DNA from: Takakia lepidozioides
Lineage: Eukaryota; Streptophyta; Takakiopsida; Takakiales; Takakiaceae
Assembly (NCBI GenBank): GCA_030704615.1
Contig: CM060733.1
Coordinates: forward strand, 54,250,001 to 54,314,000
Reading direction: 5' to 3'
DNA: 64,000 nucleotides
The notes beneath the pieces were generated by a model. The model worked only from the letters and a program-made list of their open reading frames with translations. It searched no databases and was not told the origin of the DNA. Each line of letters opens with the position of its first letter. Position 1 is the first letter of the stretch. The position numbers were made by a program, and so were the translations under genes. This document shows positions 53,904-64,000 of this stretch, piece after piece.

Positions 53904-54355
53904 GCAAGGAGTACATCCACCAATTTGTCTCTCATACAGACCAGCACAGGTTCTAGAAACAGAATTGTGGATCTTTCATGGCACACTCACACTCTAAAAA
54001 TTCCATAGATTTTTAGCAGAGTCCTAAAAACAAAAACCAGGTCTAGATTGGTAGATTTCCCCTTTCTGCAGCTATCCCCTCAAAAACTGGGTCAAACAGA
54101 GTCCATTTGACAAAGATATGACCAGCCAGGCTATTTAAACATAACATTTTTCTTTTTTTTTAATAATAAATTTTTAACACCAAAACGTTCTCGCCATTAC
54201 AACCTGTTCCCAGGTTATCTACGGGTTCCCGAGGCCGTTCCCCCCCACAGGACCTCGCCAGTGAGATTCATAGTCCCTTGGGAGGCATTGAACAGTCTTT
54301 AACCAGCCAAGGGATAGATCCGGCACGGACTGTCAACTCAGCCTCTTCAGTGTAG
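53904..54355. other. Possible 5' LTR/leader of element 2
   Basis: Non-coding with a T-run and AT-rich patch at 54150-54175. No second copy at 46.7-46.99 kb was seen, so LTR status is unproven. Confidence 0.25.
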
Positions 54356-54659
54356 GTGATTAGAGGATCTGTTGTAGCTGTCATGGAGGTGACAGAGGAG
54401 ACTCAAGGAGCAGATGGAGTAAAAGAACAGGTGAGTGTATCACAAGCATCTGCAGATGGCGTGGTTATGGACTCTCACCATCAGTTTGACCATTCTGGAA
54501 GTTCTGGGGGTTCTCTAAGGGATGCAGCGCTCCACTCTCAAGTGCCTGTGGTAGACACTGTATCAGAGGTGTATTCGCCTCCCAGCATAAACACACAGGG
54601 CTTTCTTGCTAGCGACACAAGGACAAGCACGGCACCCACAACATCCGCAAGGCTTGATC

Positions 54660-54815
54660 TTATAGCTCCTTGAGTGATCTTTCCGCTTTGGCAATGTGCC
54701 CAGGATACCACTGGACAAGTCTCGTAGACTTGGTAAGGTAGTCTATGTCACCATCCAAACTTTCCCACTTCTTCTGTACTTCCGCAATAGCTGCCACAGC
54801 TCTCACCACCGTTGT
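54660..54815 (-). pseudogene. YlqF/RbgA-type GTPase exon fragment
   Basis: The minus-strand frame reads EVQKKWESLDGDIDYLTKST and then LVQWYPGHIAKAERSLKEL. The phrase QWYPGHxxKAxRxLKE is the signature N-terminus of YlqF/RbgA circularly permuted GTPases (ribosome large-subunit assembly), which plants have in organelles. Only the first exon's end is present; the GTP-binding motifs are absent. It sits between element 2 and the MDHAR fragment and looks like a captured exon. The plus-strand ORF opposite (54812-55024) is protein-like in its second half (PKYGWHYTQPSDLRFKLAPL) but unidentified. Confidence 0.72.
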
Positions 54816-55459
54816 GGGCTGAGGCCGGGACGCGATGGAAAGGGGAGCATGAGAAGATCGCCACGCTTGCAACCCTATTGTTGGTTCCTGAGGCCCAAAT
54901 ACCTAAGTATGGATGGCACTACACACAGCCCAGTGACCTGCGCTTCAAGCTGGCCCCCTTAATGAGACCGGACTCCCCAATGGTGCAGCACGGACGACAT
55001 GCGATTCAGGACGTGTATAACTAGATAACTGTAAGTCTTCTTGCGGGCCTGACCCTCAAACCACATGAGCTGCTACTTCTCTTCCTGCAAACCACTACTT
55101 TGGAGTGCATCTGCCGCTCTGCAGCAGCCCCCGACATCGAGTTGCCTAACACTGCAACCCAGCTCGCAATTTACCGCTACGTTCTGGGCAGACAATCTCT
55201 TCAGGATGCAGTTTGTGGACAGTGTATCTCCGATGGCATTCACCTCTCAGAGAAACGCCGTCTCTGGATTGATTCACCTCCCCTGCCTTGCGCTGGCTCC
55301 CGCTCCCTCACAAGCGAGTGTTGATCTTGAAGACGTCTCTCCCGAAACAGAGAGGCCCCACATGACTTGTACACCTGATTATTCCCTACTTCCTGCTCAA
55401 GCGGCCACAAATTCGGTTATGGCTTGCAGGGTTTGGTTGCTGTCGCAGCATCCTCGTCA

Positions 55460-57470
<2,011 letters not shown>

Positions 57471-57472
57471 CG

Positions 57473-58564
57473 CTTGTAAAGCCAGTGTGCGACATCTCTT
57501 CGGGATTGAAGGGGATGTTGAAATTTACAAGAACCTCCCGATGGGTTTGGGAGGACACACTTCTCAAGTCCTTCTGAAGCCCTTCCCGGTGATATTGATA
57601 CAGGGGAGACGTTCGACAAGGAGCTGGACTCCGACTTTGCCTGTGAGTAAGTTCAAGTTGTGGATGCTTGCATTCTTGTTTCAATACCCATAATCACTGT
57701 TCTTAAGGCAAAGTGCACATGGGAGACATCCTCTTCATTGGACTTGTGCATTGCATCATTGTATTCAAAATGGGTTTTTGTTGACTTGTGCAGGAGTCCG
57801 TGTGCTTCCACTGACCCTCCAGGGCTATCACACCTTTTTGGACTTCTTTCAAGTCCTCCTCAGTCTTACATGCTACCCGTCTATGTGGAGGCACTCGCAG
57901 CAAGCATGTCTATTCATGGCACTCGCAGTTCAACCATTGACAGCCGTGGTAGAAGACGTGGTGTTGGGGCCGGAATCTTTGTGGATGACATAGGACATGA
58001 GGTCGATTCTGATTCTGATGACTGTAACACTTGATATCAAGTTTTCTCTTACTTTTGTTCGAGGCCAATTTTGAAATGGGATGGTTGTGTGTCCTTATTG
58101 TCCTGTTTGCAATGTATGCGCGGGATGCAAATTCCTGGGAACAAACTATCGTTGGAGATGGGAAGCGCAATGTCTTTTCAAACGTATTCGTGTTCTTCTC
58201 AACCCAAGCTTCCTCATCAAATCTCGTTTCTTACGTGCGGTACGGTGGGGGTTCCACGAAGTACATTCTTCTTCAGGGAGTCTACCTCCTTGGATCAGAG
58301 GAGCGCAAATCTGCTGCTTCCGCACGTCCTGTGTTATGCCTCGACTACGTCTTTCCTGCAACAGAGAACCAGTTCAAGACCCCAGACGCACACGTCCTGA
58401 CAACTCTTTTCAAGAAGCCCTTGGAACTCGTGCTGCATGGCACAAAAATTGAGCTCAGTGATAGACAAACGTCTTTGGTTTGGGCAGAGCATTCTCGCAT
58501 CATTTGCTCGTTGGTCTCCAAACCATTCCTGCCAGAAGAATGCTTAGTAAATCCATCACGTTAA
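57473..58564 (+). pseudogene. Unidentified exon-like segments
   Basis: Three plus-strand pieces look partly coding. 57473-57650 ends in a donor-like GTGAGT. A second piece, about 57795-58034, follows TTGTGCAG and has GTRSSTIDSRGRRRGVGAGI and an acidic tail IGHEVDSDSDDCNT then TGA. The third, to 58564, has LVSYVRYGGGSTKYILLQGV and LDYVFPATENQFKTPDAHVL. No family recognised. They may be exons of one transposon or host gene fragment; confidence is low. Confidence 0.25.
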
Positions 58565-58589
58565 AGTCTACGTGATCAAAGATCGTTCA

Positions 58590-58745
58590 GGCATTCTTCT
58601 GGCCGTGAGCATCTATGATGCTCCCGCACATACCATACATGCTCGCAAGGGTGGTGAGTAAGAAAATATGTCGCAGGGATCTGCTTTGGATGATGTGAGG
58701 GTGCACTTGCTCACGACGTAGCCACATTCCAATGCAAGGGCTTGG
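58590..58745 (-). pseudogene. PPR repeat fragment
   Basis: The minus-strand frame reads VHPHIIQSRSLRHIFLLTTL then ASMYGMCGSIIDAHGQKN, one PPR unit and a part, ending in a break. It is related to, but not the same as, the PPR pieces at 14-18 kb (there: VHAHIIQSGFEPNVF, NMYVKCGSIVDAHQVF). Confidence 0.72.
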
Positions 58746-58844
58746 TATGTTAATAATGTCTAAATGGATGCAATGGATAGAAAAGATGGATACAATGGAT
58801 GTAACACATCCAGTCTGCACTCCCTGGAAAGGGCTGATCATCCC

Positions 58845-58960
58845 GCGGTAATAGGTGACACCCGCGGAAATAGGCCCTGTATGCATGCTGACGTGGCGTG
58901 AGCCTGTGCTGGGCTCACGGGCTCCTGGGCTCACAGGCTCACGCCTCCGGGCTCACGGAA
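58845..58960. repeat. GCTCACG repeats, right block
   Basis: GGAAATAGGCCCTG is followed by GGCGTGAGCCTGTGCTGGG and about six GCTCACG units. The layout copies 40925-41110 in the same orientation. It lies 150 bases inside the right inverted repeat arm. Confidence 0.62.
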
Positions 58961-59103
58961 TAACACCCCCCAACACACGATAGGCAACAGAGAAAAGAGA
59001 AAAGAGCAAATGGGGTCTGAGGAGATCGGCGAGTGCCATGGCATGCCCTAAATCCGGACGGTTTGGATAAAACCGGATCTGGATGGGCAGAAGAGCGCCA
59101 CGT

Positions 59104-59405
59104 AGGTCTGGGTCTGCTGTGCCGGTCTGGGGTGGTCTGCCAGACGACATGTGCCACCAACGGGCAGACTGAGCTTGGGCAGACCCGATGGCGGGCGGAC
59201 CCAGCGGCAAGGGCGGGCGGGCTGGGCAGCGTGTAGGGAGGGCCGCGGGCGGCTGCAAGGCTGCCGACCGCAATGCGCGGCTGGCAGGTGGGGGTGTGCG
59301 GGGCGGGGCGGGGGAGGACGACCCCGCGTCGGTGCGCGCCCTATCCCACACGTGCGAACTCCCAATTATTCAAAAATGAGAGCCCATCTCAAAATTGAAA
59401 TGGCC
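59104..59405. repeat. Right arm of the long inverted repeat (possible TIR)
   Basis: Reverse complement of 298-600 with differences. GGTCTGC-type words lie at the inner side (59107-59145), then the GC-rich body, then CCCAATTATTCAAAAATGAG and the end ATTGAAATGGCC at 59394-59405. Outside 59405 the sequence is AT-rich and unlike the left flank, which supports a real border here. Confidence 0.72.
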
Positions 59406-60060
59406 ATTTCAATACTGAATCTGAATTTGAATACTATACCATTTCTATTTTATTATTATTTTATTATTAAATGTAACAATTACAGAGGTGTCTTAACAAA
59501 GAGGAGAGTAGGTATTCAATAACAAATAACAAATAACACTCTTTTTGTCATCTTAGTGTATATTTTTACAGAGTAAGAGAACCATAATATTTAGGATGAT
59601 ATAACAAAAAAAGAGGTAACATTTATCCAGGTTTGACTGTATATAATGCTTTTATTATTTTTAAAAAGTGGACCCAAAACCCTTGGGCCGCCCTTAAGCC
59701 GATAACATCGATAAGCCGGCCTCTCAGTAGAAGCCCCAAATTCCGCAATGTGGTGGTGGGTTCAATCTCCGTACTCCTCATTGCAACATTGAGGGATAGT
59801 GGGTTATTCATTGGACCGAGTAAGGTTCGGATCCACCACGTCAGAACCCGAACCGGTGGAGAAAGTCAAGGGTAGGATATTTTGTCAAGGCGTTTCTTCT
59901 GCTCTGAAGATTCATACCCCGGTGCTTCTTTTCACCGTCTTCTTAGTTCGCTGTAGGCGATCCTCTTTTTGGGTGTTGATTATCTCTGTTTTGCCACAGC
60001 AATCTGATTTTTCTCTCTCACCTCGGTGCTCTTCGGTGTTTGTGAGAGGAAGAAGGAGAT
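59406..60060. other. Intergenic / promoter side of ELOF1
   Basis: AT-rich after the repeat border, then a pyrimidine-rich leader with TTTTTCTCTCTCACC near 60010. No separate gene is supported. The ELOF1 transcription start probably lies in the last 250 bases; no TATA box is convincing. Confidence 0.4.
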
Positions 60061-62184
60061 ATGGGGAAGAGGAAATCCGCAGCGAAGCCGCCGCCGAAGA
60101 GAGGTCAGGAGAAGCTGGCCACTGTTTTCAGCTGCCCCTTTTGCAATCATGACAACAGTGTCGAGTGCCGCATGTGAGTGTTCAAACTTATTTTGGTTCA
60201 AGTAGGTTTTGGAGCCCAACTCATCTGTCTGGTTTCTTGGCGGTCTTAACAAATTTTAAAGACCTCACGAATTTACGCGTTCGGAACCAACCGCATGGGC
60301 TAAGTCACCTTCAGGCTGTATGGCCGCGAGTTGGGTGTCTTTTGAGTTAATAGGTATAATTGTGCATAGAATATGGGGGTGTCCCTCTCCTGTAAATGAA
60401 TAGAAGACAAGGTGCTTTCCTTTTATGCCCGGCAGTTGGGGATCTCCTCAAACTCCCCCTTGTGAAATAGGTAGTCAAATTCGTGTTTTGTTTGATTAGC
60501 TGGCTTGCAAATTTACATCTGTCTATAATGTGCACTCTCTACAGGTGGACTAGAGTGCTTGAGTTCTAGCCTGCTTGTTATGTTTAGGGGGGTGTGGCAA
60601 GCTCTAGTTTCGGTGCTTCTTTTGTTTCTGAAGAAGCCAGGATGCATTCAGAAAAATCTGTGAATGTTGATGAGAAAGATTCCCTAGTCTGGGTGAAGTA
60701 GCCCGTGGAAACTCTATAGTGCTTGTTCCTTCCCATGGAAGCCATATATGCCCAATTCAGTGTTGTAATCTCTGGAAGTACTGTAGGGTCAAGTAAAAAG
60801 CTTGTGGGCCATTTGACTTGGCACTTGTCCAATCTCAAGTTTATCTGAAGTCAGTGGTGTATTCATTATGACCATAGGCTTTGATTTATCAATCACTTGT
60901 TCGAGCAATGTTTGAAGCTTGGCTGTTGATTACCAGGGACCGGAAGGACCAAGTTGGGGAAGCATCCTGCCGAATATGCCAAGAGAAGTTTAGTACACCC
61001 ATTGATGGTATGCCCATTCTTTACTGGGGATGCTGGCTGGCTATTGTTGGAGAGACTGATTCTGTGGGCTTTGAGCAGGCTTTTTCTGCTTGAACACTCT
61101 CAGTGTTTTTCTGAAGAGATTAGGCTCTGAGTTCAGAGTGCTGGAAGTTTAGTGGTTTGGAGCATCTCTCACTTCTTGTTTGCAGCAGGTGCAAGAGTAG
61201 CAAACCTTCAGAATTTGCAGAGAGAGTTAATTGTTGTCCATGTCTGAACTACAGTTGCTGACATTTTTGTCTGGGTGCTGATTCACTTGGTATGTTTTGG
61301 TTTGGGTTCTGGTTTGGCAGCTTTGAGCGAGCCCATTGACGTGTACGTATTCTCCCCCCTTCCTGATAGATCTAGGGTCTTTGTGTTTAATAATGTCAGA
61401 TAACCTTGTTGTAAAGATTGGAAGGGGAGACGGCATAGGACTGGAAGCATTAGAGTGGGTTGGGTGGGTATGTCATAACGCAAGTCACACCCTCTTCATC
61501 TCTCTATCTCCTAACTGTGATTGATAGTGCAACCACAGACCACATGTGGCACATTTGTTGCAAGCTAGAGGGTTGGAGTAGCAGTTTCAGGATTTGACAG
61601 CATGCTTTCTAGTGTGATTTTGATGTCACTGAATATATTATAAACGCAAATCCTGAATTGGATTGTTTATGGCTGTATATATGTGCAATGGCAATTTCAT
61701 GCTGTTTCATATGTTTTGAAATCTCATGACTAGCTTCAGGAGGGTAAGTAGCCTGCAGGGGTCTGTTCCTCTTATCTTCTGGTTTTATCTTCTCTTCCCA
61801 AGTGTTCTCTAATCACTTAGCTGAAAGAGTTCTCTCTAATCTGTTCCTTTAAAACCTTGCTCGCTTGGCTTGAGCAGGTATAGCATAGGACAAGGGAAAT
61901 GGTTTTCTTGACTTTCTTTACCCAGCATGGCTAGGCCAGTTGTGCTGTCCATGTCTGTGCTCGCCTTTGTTTGTAGCTTAGGGCTTGCGCCTGCTGGGCC
62001 ACACCCAACCATGTCACGTGCTCCTAATTCCAGTTGGTTACAGATATTTGCTTCGGCTGGGACGGCATCTTGTTTGGATTATCTAATAGTGTTTTCAACT
62101 GGGTTATTGTTTCCCTCCTGTGGGGCTGTGTTCAGTTACAGCGACTGGATTGATGAATGCGAGCGCATCAATAATGGAGCATAG
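60061..62184 (+). CDS. ELOF1: Transcription elongation factor 1 homolog (ELOF1/Elf1), intact
   Basis: Four exons with GT-AG introns: 60061-60173, 60937-61007, 61321-61342 and 62136-62184. Together they give 84 residues, the normal size of the family. The N-terminus [19 protein letters not shown] is the usual basic tail; [13 protein letters not shown] and [10 protein letters not shown] supply the zinc-ribbon cysteines (residues 25, 28, 49, 52); the end [20 protein letters not shown] is the conserved C-terminus. ELOF1 binds RNA polymerase II and helps elongation through chromatin and transcription-coupled repair. The third exon is only 22 bases; it is needed to keep frame and the ALSEPIDV motif. 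No lesion is seen. It is the one clearly functional host protein gene of the window and lies just outside the inverted repeat border. Confidence 0.95.
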
Positions 62185-63067
62185 TCTCCTTTTATTTTAT
62201 CAAGACTTATGTATCTTTCTGATATTTACACCCTTCTGTTGTTACCAGAGCACCCAGTTGGATCAGAGGGACTGCCCTGGATAAATTGGTATTACATGTT
62301 ATCTGAAATTCTGACATGAGGAAAGGTCCTCAATTTTGGTTGCAAGAACTGATGGAAGATGAGTCCGGTGGTCCTTGGATTCAGATACCAACCATGGGCT
62401 GGATGGACCCGTAGGAAACAGACATACCCACAACCATCAAGCTCTGGCCTTTACTTCTCCTAGGCCTAGACTTTTGGCTTGTGTAGAGTGGCTTGTTTGT
62501 GGCAAACTGGTCAAATAAGTTTGTTAATTACTTGAATGATGGGATCGAACCTAGTCTTGGGTACATCAATTACAGTGCCTCTTATATATGTGGATCAGCC
62601 TTAAGGCATCATGCATGCAGACACGCCACTGGACCGAGAAAGCAGTAGCCAGTTAGATTCAAGTCTATAGCCATTAACTTCAGCATGCATCGTACTGTAT
62701 TGTGTTTTCTCTTTCAAGTTTTATGTTGAACAACTACAGATGATGACTGGGTTGATTTTCTCTCATGAATGTCTGTTGTAGTTGTCAAGGCAAATGGGCA
62801 AAGCAATACTGTTCAATGCCCACTGGAATATCTACTTTAAGTCCTCTTTTCAGTTTTGGAATATAATATGGTAATATTGGGTCAGAGGTTTAATAGCCAA
62901 ACAAAGAACCAAATGAAGTGTACCTACCATGCAGTCAACCAATGACTTGGCAACCATGTCTTGAATTTGAAATCCCATTTGTTTGCGATTGGAATTTGTG
63001 GAAGGGTGCCTCTAGTCTCCAGAATTTGAGATGTTTTAAGATTTTAATTGGCACCATTTCTCATCGA
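62185..63067. other. ELOF1 3' region and spacer
   Basis: No ORF or RNA was recognised. The first part is likely the ELOF1 3' untranslated region; no clear poly-A signal was fixed. Confidence 0.4.
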
Positions 63068-63141
63068 GTCTGGGTGGTGTAGTTGGTCATCACGCTAGTC
63101 TCACACACTAGAGGTCCCCGGTTCGAACCCGGGCTCAGACA
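63068..63141 (+). tRNA. tRNA-Val (anticodon CAC)
   Basis: A complete cloverleaf of 74 bases. The acceptor stem pairs GTCTGGG (63068) with CTCAGAC (63134-63140), followed by the discriminator A. The D arm lies in TGGTGTAGTTGGTCATCA, the anticodon stem CTAGT/ACTAG encloses the loop CTCACAC with anticodon CAC at 63102-63104, and the T arm is CCCCGGTTCGAACCCGGGG-like. A and B boxes are both standard, there is no intron and no encoded CCA, as expected for a nuclear gene. A TTTTT run at 63143-63147 is the polymerase III terminator. Confidence 0.97.
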
Positions 63142-63147
63142 CTTTTT

Positions 63148-63689
63148 GTCGTCTTTCCTCTGCATCCGAGCGGTCATTGTGAGTGGATAGATTATGCAAG
63201 GCGTACAATTCTCTTTTCATATTTTCTTGGATTTGACCTCCAAGGACAAAGCCTGGGGGCAGAAAATGAAGGAAATTTAAAGTAAGAATTTTAACTTCCG
63301 CTCCCCCTGCCCTTGCTGAAATTACAGTGTAATCCAGAATTAGAGCAACATAACTCAGAGGCAGTTGGGGCAGTCACTATATTGACAAAGGGGACTAGAT
63401 TTGAGCTTCATATGTATAGATTTTCTTTTCTTTTTTTCTCTTTTTTTTAAGGGAAGTATAGAATCGTTTTACATGAAATCCAGTTGTCCTATCCTCGATA
63501 GATAATGGTTAAGAGAGGGGCCGTATTATTACTAACCTCTCTCTAGCATGTGGAACGGTGGGACTTGCTAACCCTAATTCAGTCATGCGAATATTCCTTT
63601 TTATTTTTACGGTAGCTTCTATTTGCGTGGAGAGTTTGCTTCGGAAATTAGACCACTACTAAGATTTCACTGAAGTTGCCCTACATTCA
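63148..63689. other. Spacer without recognised gene
   Basis: Contains a polypyrimidine/T-rich tract at 63420-63450 and nothing else that I can support. Confidence 0.4.
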
Positions 63690-63900
63690 GCCAACCCTGG
63701 ACAAGCACATTGGAATGCAGTAAAAAGAATTTTCTGATATGTTAAAGGCTCATAATGGTAATGCTCAAGGTACTACATATCTACCTCATCACTCTAGTCC
63801 TACTATTTTAAATTATTGTGATATTGTCCATTGGGCATAGGGACGAAAATCGACTACTGGTTATGTCTTTTTACTTGGTGGTGGCGCTATCTATTGTGCG
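63690..63900 (+). pseudogene. Ty1/copia RNase H remnant
   Basis: The frame gives NPGQAHWNAVKRIF, then after a stop YVKG, and further on ILNYCDIVHWA and, after another stop, GRKSTTGYVFLLGGGAIYC. These are the W-x-A-x-K-R-I-x-x-Y-x-K-G and R-x-S-T-T-G-Y-V-F phrases near the end of copia polyproteins. It has at least two stops and short losses. Only this piece of the element is in the window; the remainder may continue beyond 64000. Confidence 0.8.
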
Positions 63901-64000
63901 GTTGTAGGTACTAATTTTTTGATTTTTTTAATTAACTGCAACTGCCAAATATTGGTGGTTGTAGGTGTGTTTTATAATGTATAAATAGAGACGTAGCATG

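Noticed and set aside
59033-59522. ORFs across the right repeat arm
   Set aside because: Same reason as on the left; compositional frames within a repeat.

Overview
The window looks like nuclear DNA of a streptophyte, most likely a seed-free land plant or a relative with a large, transposon-rich genome. The reasons are plant-type host sequences (eIF4A, a COV1/LCV membrane protein exon, monodehydroascorbate reductase, a YlqF-type organelle GTPase, PLS-type PPR repeats), an intact ELOF1 gene with GT-AG introns, a nuclear tRNA-Val(CAC), and plant transposon families (CACTA with TNP2-like and Ptta/En/Spm-like proteins, MULE-like transposase, Ty3/gypsy, Ty1/copia). I cannot name the species.

Layout. 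1-600: a tRNA-like head and a GC-rich long inverted repeat whose partner lies at 59104-59405. 1097-5917: a broken MULE-like transposase core, a decayed minus-strand ORF and a well-preserved Ulp1/C48 protease gene. 6295-10087: unidentified ORFs and one orphan COV1-like exon. 10625-13990: broken CACTA TNP2-type transposase. 14.2-17.9 kb: interleaved fragments of eIF4A and PPR genes, then two tandem arrays. 18.4-22.6 kb: CACTA-like ends, two small ORFs and a Ptta/En/Spm-type protein. 22.76-38.87 kb: a 116-bp satellite with alternating monomers, interrupted by a Ty3/gypsy element (element 1, 25.03-36.92 kb) whose protease-RT-RNase H segment is inverted in place. 39.2-43.6 kb: a SWIM-domain transposase tail and a zinc-finger gene. 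44.26-46.7 kb: CACTA-like terminus, TGACGTG repeats and a Ptta-type C-terminal fragment. 46.99-53.9 kb: a second Ty3/gypsy element (element 2) with a C5-cytosine DNA methyltransferase domain after gag-protease and a PHD finger after the integrase. 54.6-58.7 kb: more host gene fragments. 59.4-64 kb: ordinary gene space with ELOF1, tRNA-Val and a copia remnant.

The best candidate for an unusual system is element 2. It combines a DNA methylation writer-like domain (PCQ and ENV motifs) and a histone-reader-like PHD finger on one LTR retrotransposon. This copy is dead: a one-base frameshift lies in methyltransferase motif I, the integrase has two frameshifts, and RT/RNase H is missing. The second candidate is the pair of long inverted repeats that bracket almost the whole transposon cluster, together with a GGTCTGC/GCAGACC word that recurs in subterminal and intron-like regions between them. 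That suggests one very large or repeatedly invaded MULE-like element, or two copies of one family.

Almost every transposon ORF carries stops or single-base frameshifts, so most entries are pseudogenes. All calls come from reading translations and motifs by eye; no database search was run.
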